Shown: positions 1-6,718, counted from the first letter of the stretch. The stretch: DNA of 64,000 nt from Chromatiaceae bacterium (GCA_024235395.1 JACKMK010000002.1:682001-746000); one strand, 5' to 3'. Notes: generated by a model not told the origin, from the letters alone. Numbers and translations: made by a program.

Positions 1-259
1 AGGAACGTCTTGCCATGATCTGCAGGTTCAATTCCCGAAGCATTTGCAGGGGTCGAACGGCGTATTCAACAAAGAAGCTGAGGCTCGTGAAATTGTGGAA
101 AGAACTAGCCACAAGAGGCACTTTCTAAAATCGAACGAACTGATTCACCTCGCCGATTGCAAAGTTGCGGTTAGTACCGAATGGGGCAAGGGCAACATCG
201 ATAATTTCATACGGCAGGCCCGATCTCTCGGGTATGAAATTGAAGAAGTGCGCGGCTAA
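1..259 (+). CDS. Hypothetical cassette protein, 5' end outside window
   Basis: The reading frame is open from base 2 through the window edge and ends at TAA 257-259, so the true start probably lies to the left; a TTG at 44 would give only 71 residues. The visible C-terminal 85 residues are hydrophilic and end in a segment (WGKGNIDNFIRQARSLGYEI) that resembles the ends of small proteins of unknown function; I cannot name the family. The stop codon lies inside the inverse core of the attC that follows, as is usual for an integron gene cassette. No membrane segment or signal peptide is visible. Function unknown. Confidence 0.55.
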   Translation, partial: GTSCHDLQVQFPKHLQGSNGVFNKEAEAREIVERTSHKRHFLKSNELIHLADCKVAVSTEWGKGNIDNFIRQARSLGYEIEEVRG

Positions 260-385
260 CAAGGCGGTCAAGCCGCTCGCAAGCTCGCTCGGACATTCAG
301 CACTCCGCACTTGCTCGGGCATGGCTTCGCCATTATTCCCCGAGCAATCGCTCCATGCTGAATGCCGCTTACCTTGGCGTTAGAT
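254..385 (+). repeat. attC recombination site 1
   Basis: About 132 bp bounded by an inverse-core-like GGCTAAC (254-260) and a consensus core GTTAGAT (379-385, GTTRRRY). The interior shares long blocks with the sites at 1809, 2604 and 3353 (GGTCAAGCCG..., GGCTTCGCCATT, the ATTCAGCACTCCGC block paired with GCTGAATGC). Size and layout match attC sites of sedentary chromosomal integrons. It closes the cassette that contains the partial first gene. Confidence 0.85.
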
Positions 386-494
386 GCGCGCATAAGAAAT
401 CGATTGCTGGCAAGCTCGTGCCAGTAAATTGGCTGCGGTGCAGCAAGAAGGTTTCGTGGTCCCGAAGTAGCGGCTACAGTGAGCTATCAAGGCC
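386..494. other. Cassette remnant left of the IS
   Basis: This stretch and 1737-1808 flank the insertion sequence and presumably formed one cassette before insertion. Short open frames exist but none has coding character that I can support. The cassette may have been small or non-coding, or its gene may be destroyed by the IS. Confidence 0.4.
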
Positions 495-557
495 GCTTTG
501 GCAAGCCCCGACTATCGTAGACACCCGGCAGCGTTAAACTAACGCAAACCAAAAGGT

Positions 558-857
558 GTGGAAATGAGCGGGAAACGTTACCCGGAAGAATTCAAGATTG
601 AGGCGGTGAAGCAGGTCACCGAGCGCGGCTACAAGGTCAGCGAAGTGGCGCAGCGTCTCGGGGTAACCAGTAAGAGCCTGGGCGACTGGATCAAGCGCTA
701 CGGTGACCAGGGCAGCCAGCATCAGACGATCAGCGCTCAGCAGGAGGAGTTGCGGCGATTGAAGGCTGAGCTGAGGCGGGTGACAGAGGAGCGCGACATC
801 CTAAAGGAGGCCGCCGCGTACTTCGCCAGCGAGTCAAAGCGAGGTACGCGTTCATAA
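558..857 (+). CDS. IS3-family transposase OrfA
   Basis: A 99-residue protein of the helix-turn-helix Tnp_1 family that binds the IS ends. It begins with KRYPEEFKIEAVKQVTERGY, typical of the family, carries the HTH at about residues 20-45 and ends with a leucine-zipper-like coiled coil (EELRRLKAELRRVTEERDIL). Its frame ends at TAA 855-857. Near the end, the heptamer-like TCAAAG (834-839) allows a -1 slip: reading AAA at 836-838 continues as ARYAFIKSRL in the orfB frame, the usual way to make the OrfAB transposase. It lies inside the array of integron cassettes and is not part of a cassette. Confidence 0.85.
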   Translation: MEMSGKRYPEEFKIEAVKQVTERGYKVSEVAQRLGVTSKSLGDWIKRYGDQGSQHQTISAQQEELRRLKAELRRVTEERDILKEAAAYFASESKRGTRS

Positions 858-880
858 AGTCCCGGCTCAGCAAATACTCG

Positions 881-1714
881 GTGGCAACGATGTGCCGCGT
901 CCTGGAGGTTCAGCGCAGCGGCTTCTACGCCTGGTTGAAGCAGCCCAAGAGCCGACGTGAACGTGAAGACGAGGGCCTGCTTGGCAAGATCAAGCAATTC
1001 TGGATTGAAAGTGGCTTTGCCTACGGCTACCGCAATATTGCCAAAGACCTACGCGACACGGGCGAGTCCTGTGGCAAGAATCGGGTACATCGGATTATGC
1101 GAACCGCTGGTATTCGCTCGCAGCGTGGCTACAAGCGTCATCCGGGCTTCAAAGGCGGCAACGCTAGCCATGTTGCGCCGAACACGCTGGATCGGCAGTT
1201 TGAGATCGACGAGCCGAACAAGGCCTGGGTCACGGATTTCACCTATGTCCGCACCCATGAGGGCTGGTTGTACGTGACCGTCGTCCTCGACCTGTTTTCA
1301 CGCCAGGTCATCGGCTGGAGCATGAAGAACAATCCACGGGCGGATCTGGTCATCGACGCCTTGCTGATGGCTGTTTGGCGCCGTCAACCGAAGCAGCGGG
1401 TGCTGATTCATTCGGATCAGGGCATCCAATACACCTGCAGCGATTGGCGCAAATTTCTCGACGACCACAACCTGGAAGCCAGCATGAGTCGACGGGGCAA
1501 CTGTCACGACAATGCCGTGGCCGAGAGCTTCTTCTCGCTGCTGAAGACCGAGCGCATCAAACGGAAGATCTACAAGACCCGGAACGAAGCACGCGCGGAG
1601 ATCTTCAATTACATCGAGTTTTTCTACAACCCGAATCGCCGGCATGGCAACAACGATGGGCTGTCGCCCGTCGCCTATGAGCAACGGTATTTTGAGAAGC
1701 TGTCAGTTGTCTAG
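881..1714 (+). CDS. IS3-family transposase OrfB (DDE integrase core)
   Basis: A 277-residue retroviral-integrase-type catalytic subunit. The N-terminal HTH_21 region (YGYRNIAKDL) is followed by the rve core: WVTDFTYV with the first catalytic Asp, LIHSDQGIQYT with the second, and NAVAESFFSLLKTE with the catalytic Glu, so the DDE triad is complete. The GTG at 881 is only the first possible start; the open frame extends back to about 836, where -1 frameshifting from OrfA would produce the active fusion. The stop TAG (1712-1714) lies inside the right inverted repeat. No truncation is seen. Confidence 0.85.
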   Translation: MATMCRVLEVQRSGFYAWLKQPKSRREREDEGLLGKIKQFWIESGFAYGYRNIAKDLRDTGESCGKNRVHRIMRTAGIRSQRGYKRHPGFKGGNASHVAPNTLDRQFEIDEPNKAWVTDFTYVRTHEGWLYVTVVLDLFSRQVIGWSMKNNPRADLVIDALLMAVWRRQPKQRVLIHSDQGIQYTCSDWRKFLDDHNLEASMSRRGNCHDNAVAESFFSLLKTERIKRKIYKTRNEARAEIFNYIEFFYNPNRRHGNNDGLSPVAYEQRYFEKLSVV

Positions 1715-1808
1715 AAAACTCGGGGCTTGCCAACGCAATACGATCTGTGGCAGGCCGAGCAACACCGCAAAGAGCTGAGAGTTAAGCGGCTGTCCGCGGC
1801 GTGAAAGC

Positions 1809-1943
1809 ACATAACAATTCGGTCAAGCCGTTCGCCTGCGGCTCACTCGGACGTTCAGCACTCCGCGCCTGCTCGCGCATGGCTTCGCCATTGTGGCCCG
1901 ATCAGTCGCTCCGTACTGAACGCCGCTTACCTGGGTGTTAGGC
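1809..1943 (+). repeat. attC recombination site 2
   Basis: Bounded by ACATAAC (1809-1815) and a perfect core GTTAGGC (1937-1943). From about 1822 on it is nearly identical to the site at 2604-2738, so the intervening toxin-antitoxin cassette is flanked by two almost matching sites. Internal complementary arms include GTTCAG and CTGAAC. Confidence 0.9.
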
Positions 1944-2330
1944 GCTGGAAATGCTCGAATCGCGAAGCCATTCTGCCAACGAGTTTTCTCCGATCTCACC
2001 TGCAGCGAGTTGCTGGTACACGATCACTGCTTCTGCTTCGAGTGCGTTTAAAGTGAGTCCGTTCAGCTCAAGGAAAACGGCCGCAATGGTAAGTGCAATG
2101 CGTTTGTTCCCGTCCACGAATGGGTGGTTTCGGGCAAGCCCGTAACTGTATGCGGCTGCTAGTTCGAAAATGCTTGCTTCGCTCTCATAGGCCGCTTTTT
2201 GCTGCGGCCGAGCCAAAGCTGAATCTAAAAGTGCTTGGTCCCGAATGCCTGGTAGCCCACCGTGCTCCGCAACGAGCATTTGATGTACGGCCAATACCAG
2301 TTCCGGCAACACCCATACGGGCTCTTTCAT
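1938..2330 (-). CDS. doc: Doc-type toxin (Fic fold)
   Basis: A 130-residue death-on-curing family protein. The Fic motif HPFVDGNKR is complete at residues 69-77. Doc toxins use this fold to phosphorylate EF-Tu and stop translation. It overlaps the antitoxin gene by 4 bases (ATGA), so the pair is translationally coupled, antitoxin first. The gene runs opposite to the cassette direction, which is common for toxin cassettes that bring their own promoter. Its stop codon TAA (1940-1938 on the minus strand) is made of bases of the attC core of the preceding site, so the cassette junction supplies the stop. The pairing with an AbrB-type rather than Phd-type antitoxin is a known variant. Confidence 0.9.
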   Translation of the reverse strand: MKEPVWVLPELVLAVHQMLVAEHGGLPGIRDQALLDSALARPQQKAAYESEASIFELAAAYSYGLARNHPFVDGNKRIALTIAAVFLELNGLTLNALEAEAVIVYQQLAAGEIGENSLAEWLRDSSISSA

Positions 2331-2551
2331 TTAGCAAGCTCATGGAGCGCATTTCGGTACTTTTTCATCACCTTCTCGGCCGCATCCATTTGGCTTTCGA
2401 AATCCTGCTGGTAAGGGGTAAGCGTCAAGCCATCTGGGGTATCCACCAGAAACAGCACGTCACCTTTTTCAGCGCGCAATTTCGCAAGTGCTTCTTTTGG
2501 CAGCACAATCCCCATCGAATTACCAATGGCGGTCACTTTTACCTTCAGCAT
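2327..2551 (-). CDS. AbrB/MazE-type antitoxin
   Basis: A 74-residue protein with the SpoVT/AbrB swapped-hairpin DNA-binding domain at the N-terminus (VKVTAIGNSMGIVLPKEAL, residues 4-22) and a helical C-terminal tail (residues 48-74) that would bind and neutralise the Doc toxin. Such antitoxins repress their own operon. A perfect palindrome lies just upstream (2569-2580), in the right place for a promoter/operator. The start ATG is preceded by a purine-rich stretch on the minus strand (GTGAGG). Confidence 0.88.
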   Translation of the reverse strand: MLKVKVTAIGNSMGIVLPKEALAKLRAEKGDVLFLVDTPDGLTLTPYQQDFESQMDAAEKVMKKYRNALHELAK

Positions 2552-2568
2552 GGCGGCGGCCTCACGGA

Positions 2569-2580
2569 GCGTTATAACGC
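2569..2580 (-). promoter_or_regulatory. Palindromic operator/-10 of the doc operon
   Basis: GCGTTATAACGC is a perfect 12-bp palindrome 18 bp upstream of the antitoxin start. Its centre TTATAA can serve as a -10 element, so binding of the antitoxin would block transcription. Role inferred from position. Confidence 0.5.
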
Positions 2581-2603
2581 ATGTTATTACAAAGAATAGT
2601 CGC

Positions 2604-2738
2604 GCCTAACAAGGTGGTCAAGCCGTTCGCCTGCGGCTCACTCGGACGTTCAGCACTCCGCGCCTGCTCGCGCATGGCTTCGCCATTGTGGCCCGATCAG
2701 TCGCTCCGTACTGAACGCCGCTTACCTGGGTGTTAGAA
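2604..2738 (+). repeat. attC recombination site 3
   Basis: Inverse core GCCTAAC (2604-2610, matching RYYYAAC) and core GTTAGAA (2732-2738). Nearly identical to attC 2 over about 120 bp. The GTTCAG / CTGAAC arms and the GCCTGCGGC hairpin allow the folded single strand typical of attC. Confidence 0.9.
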
Positions 2739-2773
2739 ACTTGAAAGCGTTGTCCCATCCGAGATAGAAGGCT

Positions 2774-2790
2774 ACACTGTAATACAGTGT
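2774..2790 (+). promoter_or_regulatory. Palindromic operator of the RHH/ParE operon
   Basis: ACACTGTA-A-TACAGTGT is a perfect 8-1-8 inverted repeat, 23 bp before the antitoxin start and inside the AT-rich promoter zone. Ribbon-helix-helix antitoxins repress their own promoters at such repeats, so this is the likely autoregulatory site. Confidence 0.6.
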
Positions 2791-2813
2791 AATTTGTGTC
2801 GGGAGCGTGGGCG

Positions 2814-3080
2814 ATGGGAGTAACGAGCATCAGATTGCAGCCGGAAATCGAGAGTCCGCTGGAAGAACTGGCGGTGAAGCTCGATCGAAGTAAAAATTAC
2901 ATTATTAATCAGGCGATTAAGGAATACATCGCGCGCCAGTCGGTCGAGGAACAGCGGTGGTCCGAAACGCTTGAAGCACTCAATTCAATTAAGAGTGGTT
3001 CGAGTCTCCCTGAGGAGGAGGTGAATGCCTGGCTGGAAAGTTGGGGGTCTGGTGAAGAGCTGAGCCCTCCGGGCAAATGA
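2814..3080 (+). CDS. Ribbon-helix-helix antitoxin (ParD/StbD/CopG-like)
   Basis: An 88-residue antitoxin. The N-terminal 45 residues fit a ribbon-helix-helix DNA-binding domain: a beta strand (TSIRLQPEI), then two helices (LEELAVKLDRS and YIINQAIKEYIARQ). The C-terminal half is acidic and would wrap the toxin. ATG 2814 follows a GGGAGCG ribosome-binding site; a GTG at 2796 is a less likely start. It overlaps the toxin gene by 4 bases (ATGA). The perfect inverted repeat upstream (2774-2790) is the probable operator. Confidence 0.85.
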   Translation: MGVTSIRLQPEIESPLEELAVKLDRSKNYIINQAIKEYIARQSVEEQRWSETLEALNSIKSGSSLPEEEVNAWLESWGSGEELSPPGK

Positions 3081-3358
3081 AGGTCCGATATTCCCCCGAA
3101 GCGGTTGGCGATCTTCGCCGCTTGCGTGAGTTCATCGAGGTCAAGAACCCTCGTGCCGCGAAAAAAACAGCGGCCACAATCCTGAAGGGAATCGCTCAGC
3201 TGAAAGCGTTTCCGACGCTGGGCACCAAAGTCGAACGAGCGCCGAATCCAGAGGCGGTGCGCGACTTGGTCGCCGGGAACAATCTTGCTCGCTATCTGGT
3301 ACACGAAACGGAAATCTATGTGCTTCGTATCTGGCATCACAAGGAAGATTGCTTCTAA
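3077..3358 (+). CDS. ParE/RelE-family toxin
   Basis: A 93-residue toxin of the ParE/RelE superfamily. Recognisable features are the N-terminal VRYSPEAVGDLRRLREFI helix-forming segment, the central FPTLGTKVERA turn, RDLVAGNNLARYLV and the C-terminal IYVLRIWHHKEDCF strand. ParE members poison gyrase whereas RelE members cleave mRNA; the sequence alone does not decide, though the R-DLV/YLV pattern and length fit ParE. It is coupled to the upstream antitoxin. The stop TAA (3356-3358) is part of the inverse core of the following attC. Confidence 0.88.
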   Translation: MKVRYSPEAVGDLRRLREFIEVKNPRAAKKTAATILKGIAQLKAFPTLGTKVERAPNPEAVRDLVAGNNLARYLVHETEIYVLRIWHHKEDCF

Positions 3359-3487
3359 CAATTCGGTCAAGCCGTTCGCCTGCGGCTCACTCGGACATTC
3401 AGCACTCCGTACTCGCTCGGGCATGGCTACGCCATTTTAGCTCGATCAGTCGGTGTGAGCTGAGCGTCGCTTACCTGGGCGTTAGCT
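3353..3487 (+). repeat. attC recombination site 4
   Basis: Inverse-core-like TTCTAAC (3353-3359) and core GTTAGCT (3481-3487). Shares the AATTCGGTCAAGCCGTTCGC block with sites 2 and 3, then diverges in the loop (GTACTCGCTCGGGCATGGCT). The core departs from GTTRRRY at one position. Confidence 0.8.
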
Positions 3488-3490
3488 TTC

Positions 3491-3889
3491 ATGAGAATCC
3501 CGTCGCTGTTCATACTTGTGGCAGTTTCATTGCATTTGTCATCTGCCCGCGCAGATTCATGCTTCGTTTTTGTTGGGGAAATGGGCAAGGAAAAGGGTGG
3601 GCGGGCAGATACCGATGGCCCCGGCTCGTTTGGTCCGTTGCATGAAGCGATGACATTGGGCTGCTTGGAATATGCGGGGTTCGCTGATGGACCAAACGGT
3701 GTCCGTGCCTTGTTGGTAGATTTCTGGGGGCGTGGACATTGGGTGGTCATTGGTAACTATGTTGGCGAGAATAGTGGCCGGATTGTGGATATCACAGACG
3801 AGCACATCAGGATTGTTCAACTGGAGCGATTCGATAAGTACCGTTACGTTGAAAGGTACCGAAACATTTACCGGAAAGACTGGCGATGA
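3491..3889 (+). CDS. Secreted or periplasmic cassette protein, unknown function
   Basis: A 132-residue protein starting four bases after attC 4. Residues 1-21 form a signal peptide (MRIPSLFILVAVSLHLSSARA) with likely cleavage after ARA. The mature protein has two cysteines (in DSCFVF and LGCLEY) that could form a disulfide, and a C-terminal half of alternating strands (HWVVIGNYVGENSGRIVDIT) that vaguely recalls a PilP-like beta fold; I would not assign it. GC content is clearly lower than that of the housekeeping genes to the right, as expected for an acquired cassette. No ribosome-binding site of its own is obvious, so it may be read from upstream. Confidence 0.7.
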   Translation: MRIPSLFILVAVSLHLSSARADSCFVFVGEMGKEKGGRADTDGPGSFGPLHEAMTLGCLEYAGFADGPNGVRALLVDFWGRGHWVVIGNYVGENSGRIVDITDEHIRIVQLERFDKYRYVERYRNIYRKDWR

Positions 3890-3890
3890 A

Positions 3891-4022
3891 AGCCAATAAT
3901 TCTGTCAATCCGCTCGCTGTGCTCTCTCGGGCGACCAGTACTCCACACCTGGTTGCGCATGGCTTTGCCTTTGTTGCGCAAACGGTGCTCTGTACTGGCC
4001 GCCGCTTGACTGGGCGTTAGGG
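3891..4022 (+). repeat. attC recombination site 5 (diverged)
   Basis: Begins at AGCCAAT (3891) right after the stop of the preceding gene and ends in GGGCGTTAGGG (core GTTAGGG, 4016-4022). It aligns with the other sites (TCTGTCAATCCG, CAGTACTCCACACC, GTGCTCTGTACTGGCCGCCGCTT) but with many substitutions. Confidence 0.75.
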
Positions 4023-4091
4023 CCAGAATCGAGTTGCCGCCATTGCTTTGCAGTTGCATTTCCCACTTTGCTTGGTGCCCAGGATGTTGTC

Positions 4092-4598
4092 ATGCGTGAT
4101 GAAACAGTATTCCTTCCTGATCGTCGCGGATTAAACATTCAGCATGTGGCGTTGATTTCGGGTGGTTTTTTCATTTTCGTACAGTTATTGTTTTTGGATT
4201 CGTTACAGATAAGGCTGGCTTTTACTTTGGTATTCTCTGTATTTGTGTTGTTGGCATTCTGGCTTTCGAAACGACACGCCAGAAGCTGGCCACAGAAAAT
4301 CGTCGTCAATCGCTTTGGAATAAGCTCCGGGAATATGAAAACACAGCATGGCGTAGATCTGGTTCCCTGGAATGATGTTGCTCGTATGGATCTCTTCTAT
4401 AGCCATCCTCGATTACCACCCTGGCTACGCATTGGTCTTCGGCCGGGCGCATTCAGCGAACAGGTGGAAAAGCCCCGTTTACAACGCATGGGCATGGGGC
4501 TCGATGTCAACATCCCGGTATCGGTGGACGTCGCACCGGAAGTAGTACTGCAAACAGCTCGGCAGTATTGGAAGGAGGCTGAGCACATCCGTAGCTGA
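4092..4598 (+). CDS. Membrane protein with two transmembrane helices
   Basis: A 168-residue protein. Two adjacent hydrophobic segments (about residues 18-37, HVALISGGFFIFVQLLFL, and 43-60, RLAFTLVFSVFVLLAFWL) are followed by a basic loop and a soluble C-terminal domain of about 100 residues that starts with a strand-rich segment (KIVVNRFGISSGNMKTQHGVDLVPWNDVARMDL). Two helices followed by such a domain resemble bacterial PH-like membrane proteins, but no named family is certain. ATG 4092 is chosen; an upstream TTG at 4068 is less likely. Low GC, single-gene cassette. Confidence 0.7.
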   Translation: MRDETVFLPDRRGLNIQHVALISGGFFIFVQLLFLDSLQIRLAFTLVFSVFVLLAFWLSKRHARSWPQKIVVNRFGISSGNMKTQHGVDLVPWNDVARMDLFYSHPRLPPWLRIGLRPGAFSEQVEKPRLQRMGMGLDVNIPVSVDVAPEVVLQTARQYWKEAEHIRS

Positions 4599-4605
4599 AA
4601 GATTG

Positions 4606-4706
4606 GCCCTAACGCGTTGTCGTGTGTGGCGCTTGACGGTGGCCGACCGGCGCGGGTGCAAATGGAGTGCCACGGTCAAGCGTCGGTTTCGAACAGCTTG
4701 TTGGTC
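4606..4706 (+). repeat. attC recombination site 6 (different sequence type)
   Basis: Begins with GCCCTAAC (4606-4613) and ends near GTTGGTC (4700-4706). The interior is unlike the other sites but folds well: GCGCTTGACGGTGGC pairs with GTGCCACGGTCAAGCGTC. This suggests that the cassette was acquired from a different integron. Confidence 0.6.
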
Positions 4707-4722
4707 GTAAAAAGGTTGGTCG

Positions 4723-5124
4723 ATGTCCATCGGTGTGGCTGTCAAAGCGCTAGTTGTCTGGTTTGCGATACTGGTCCTTGCCGTATTGAACGGGTTGCTG
4801 AGGGAAAAGGTGCTTGTTCCGAATTTTGGTGCGATCCCAAGTATGGTATTGAGCGGTGTTTTGCTGAGCATCATTATTCTCGTGCTCGCTTATCTTCTCG
4901 TGTCTTGGGTAGGTGGGCAGGGATCAAGGCAGTTCTTGCTCATCGGGGTAGGTTGGCTGGTACTAACGTTGATTTTCGAGTTTTCGTTCAGCTTGTCTCG
5001 TGGCGCGGAGCTTTCCAAACTTGTTGAGGCCTACACTTTCAAAGGTGGCAATCTTTGGCCGCTTGTACTCGTGGTTACTGCGGTATCGCCATGGCTGGCC
5101 GCCAGGCTCAGAGGTTTGCTCTGA
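4723..5124 (+). CDS. Four-helix membrane protein, unknown function
   Basis: A 133-residue, very hydrophobic protein with four predicted transmembrane helices (about residues 6-25, 38-62, 70-90 and 108-128). Short loops carry charges (LLREKVLVP; SLSRGAELSKLVEAY). Small four-helix proteins of this layout are frequent in integron cassettes and remain uncharacterised. ATG 4723 follows an AAAAGGTTGG ribosome-binding site with good spacing. Single-gene cassette, closed by a decayed attC. Confidence 0.7.
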   Translation: MSIGVAVKALVVWFAILVLAVLNGLLREKVLVPNFGAIPSMVLSGVLLSIIILVLAYLLVSWVGGQGSRQFLLIGVGWLVLTLIFEFSFSLSRGAELSKLVEAYTFKGGNLWPLVLVVTAVSPWLAARLRGLL

Positions 5125-5134
5125 TGGGCGGTAC

Positions 5135-5268
5135 GCTTAGCAAGGCGGTCAAGCCGTTCGCCTGCGGCTCACTCGAGCGCTCATCACTTCGCGTCCGCTC
5201 GCACGTGCCTTCAGCGTTGCCCGCCGATCAGGTTGGAAGGTCGGAAGACCGGCTACCTTGACGTGGGA
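5135..5268 (+). repeat. attC recombination site 7 (decaying)
   Basis: The left half (GCTTAGCAAGGCGGTCAAGCCGTTCGCCTGCGGCTCACTCG) is close to sites 1-3, but the core is gone: the right end reads CTTGACGTGGGAG instead of GGGCGTTAG. Probably a non-recombining relic. Confidence 0.65.
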
Positions 5269-5276
5269 GCTTTGCA

Positions 5277-5585
5277 ATGGAATATGGGGGCAAATGCGTG
5301 GTGTTGGTGTCACAGTCGGGTTACTCGGAATCACACAAGGCCCTGTTGCGACAGTTCATCGATGACGGTGTCGAACTGTTCTGTGCCCAAGGCAAGGAAT
5401 GCGAAAAATGGGAAGAGGCGATGGATGGCTTGTGCGTTCAATTGGATGCTTCGGGTGAGAAGCCAGGGGCATTCTGCACAACCACGTGCCACCCGAACGA
5501 GTCGATCGAGGAAGTGGTCGAGTTCGCGAAAAACTGGAACATTCACGAGGGGCGGTATTGCGACGTAAAGGTTTTCGAGATCTGA
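5277..5585 (+). CDS. Small cytoplasmic cassette protein, unknown function
   Basis: A 102-residue soluble protein beginning MEYGGKCVVLVSQSGYSESH. It alternates strands and helices (VVLVSQ, HKALLRQFIDDGVELFC, WEEAMDGLCVQL, IEEVVEFAKNW, DVKVFEI), suggesting a small alpha/beta fold. It contains six cysteines, some in pairs about 4-5 residues apart (FCAQGKEC, FCTTTC), but no classical metal-site spacing. I do not recognise the family with confidence. Confidence 0.65.
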   Translation: MEYGGKCVVLVSQSGYSESHKALLRQFIDDGVELFCAQGKECEKWEEAMDGLCVQLDASGEKPGAFCTTTCHPNESIEEVVEFAKNWNIHEGRYCDVKVFEI

Positions 5586-5700
5586 CGGTTCCAGCATGCC
5601 ACGGGCTGCGCTCACCCGGGCACTCATCACGCCGCTCCCGCCTTTGCCATGGTTGCGCGAGCCGGGCACCGCTGTCCCGGGTGTTCGCCCGAAAAAGGAC
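5586..5700 (+). repeat. Degenerate attC relic 8
   Basis: Fragments of the attC pattern remain in order (CACGGGCTGCGCTCACCCGGGCACTCATCACGCCGC..., CCGGGCACCGCTGTCCCGGGTGTTCGCC), with GTGTTCGCC where the core GTGTTAG would be. Recombination competence is unlikely. Confidence 0.5.
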
Positions 5701-6135
5701 CATGGGTTCCCGGCACGAAGCAGAGCGGGTGGCAGACAACCGGACTGCATCATGAAAGGTGCATCGTCTGTATCGGGGGTGACGCATTTTGCGGTTGATG
5801 TCGAATGCTTCGGTCAGTGCGTGGGAAACCGATGAGTGATTGGACGGGGTGAGGAGTGGGCAGACATGACATCCGGGATTGTGTGCCCGAAGGGCTGGCT
5901 GCCTACCCGGATTCGATGCGCAGGCTTGCCTTCGTGGGAGCGTCGATTGTGGTATTGCGGTACGAAAGCGTGAATAGACTCGTCGCGGTTGAGGTGTTCG
6001 AATTGAGCACGGGGCGCCCGTCCAACCCGGTGTGGCGCCACTACCTGCAGAACCCGTTTGTGGGCAACTCGCACGAACATCATGCCGCGGGCAGCTGGGG
6101 CCACGGCATCGCCTGGAGCCCTCGGGGCCGGTGTC
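5701..6135 (+). other. Unassigned stretch with no convincing gene
   Basis: A 95-codon frame (5856-6143, starting TTG) and a 35-codon frame starting ATG near 5867 are open, but neither has family resemblance or a good ribosome-binding site, and the segment is interrupted in other frames. It could hold a decayed cassette gene. The end (CATGCCGCGGGCAGCTGGGGCC) again looks like a worn attC right arm. Confidence 0.35.
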
Positions 6136-6519
6136 ATGGGTAGACAGGTCAAGGCGTGGGCCTCTCTGGAAGGGATGCTCCTCTGGTTGGTCCCAGTCAT
6201 CGTCCTGTTGCTTTTGAATCAGCGTCCATTGGGGCTGGATATCACTGCAACTGAAACGAGCGGTCTGGGTAGAGTTTCCGCGTTTCCCGGAGTATCGGCC
6301 ATTCATCTCTTCGCCGCGTTGGTGCTTCTTTTCCTGATGGGGTTGGAGGGTGAGACGGAACGATTGATACGCTTCGTACTAGGGGTGGGGGCGGTTTGTC
6401 TCGGCCTGTACTCTCTGTGGTGGCCCGGGGTGATGGCGACGTCATTCCCATTGGCGATCGGTGGCCTTTTTGCCGCCCTTCATGCGGCCTCTGGAAAATC
6501 GGCGGTGAGAACCGAATGA
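6136..6519 (+). CDS. Four-helix membrane protein, unknown function
   Basis: From ATG 6136 a 127-residue hydrophobic protein with four predicted transmembrane helices: GMLLWLVPVIVLLLLN, then a periplasmic-length loop, IHLFAALVLLFLMGL, LIRFVLGVGAVCLGLYSLWW and the last near FPLAIGGLFAALHA. Charged residues cluster in the loop GLEGETERLIR. Longer starts upstream would add a hydrophilic, unconvincing extension. A relic attC follows. Confidence 0.6.
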   Translation: MGRQVKAWASLEGMLLWLVPVIVLLLLNQRPLGLDITATETSGLGRVSAFPGVSAIHLFAALVLLFLMGLEGETERLIRFVLGVGAVCLGLYSLWWPGVMATSFPLAIGGLFAALHAASGKSAVRTE

Positions 6520-6534
6520 ATCGGCTGGCGTTTC

Positions 6535-6718
6535 CGGCACCAACCGAGTTGCGTGTCGATCCGCTGAAGGTGAAGGGAGAATCAACACATGACGATACGG
6601 TGTCCTCGTACGCTGCGCCCAGCCGGACATCGGGCGTTTCGCAGTTTGCTGCAGTGGGCAGCATCGTGATCGCGAAAATATCGCGCCATGCCAGCCGCCG
6701 CTCAACCGGGCGTTGGAT
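6535..6718 (+). repeat. Degenerate attC relic 9 with intact core
   Basis: The right end CCGCCGCTCAACCGGGCGTTGGAT matches the usual attC right arm; the core GTTGGAT (6712-6718) fits GTTRRRY. The left end near GCACCAAC (6535-6542) is less certain, and the total length of about 180 bp is long. This core rules out the TTG at 6713 as start of the next gene. Confidence 0.5.

Larger units (their letters stand above)
495..1736 (+). mobile_element. IS3-family insertion sequence
   Basis: Two overlapping transposase genes (orfA, orfB) in the IS3 arrangement are enclosed by imperfect inverted repeats. The left end (495-532) reads GCTTTGGCAAGCCCCGA, then TAGACA and GGCAGC; the right end read on the minus strand (1736-1699) reads GCGTTGGCAAGCCCCGA, then TAGACA and GACAGC. 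The block GGCAAGCCCCGA is a perfect 12-bp inverted pair (500-511 and 1720-1731). Length about 1,240 bp fits the family. I see no clear 3-4 bp target duplication, so the outer ends may be off by a few bases or the flanks have diverged. Both genes look intact, so the element could be active. Confidence 0.75.

Noticed and set aside
254..4022. Repeated blocks as a possible CRISPR array
   Set aside because: Repeats are about 130 bp, diverged, unevenly spaced by genes and carry GTTRRRY cores, so they are attC sites; no CRISPR array was seen anywhere in the window.
5356..6306. 316-codon minus-strand frame across the decayed cassette zone
   Set aside because: Low-complexity, Arg/Pro-rich and covers a real plus-strand gene and attC relics; no start context.
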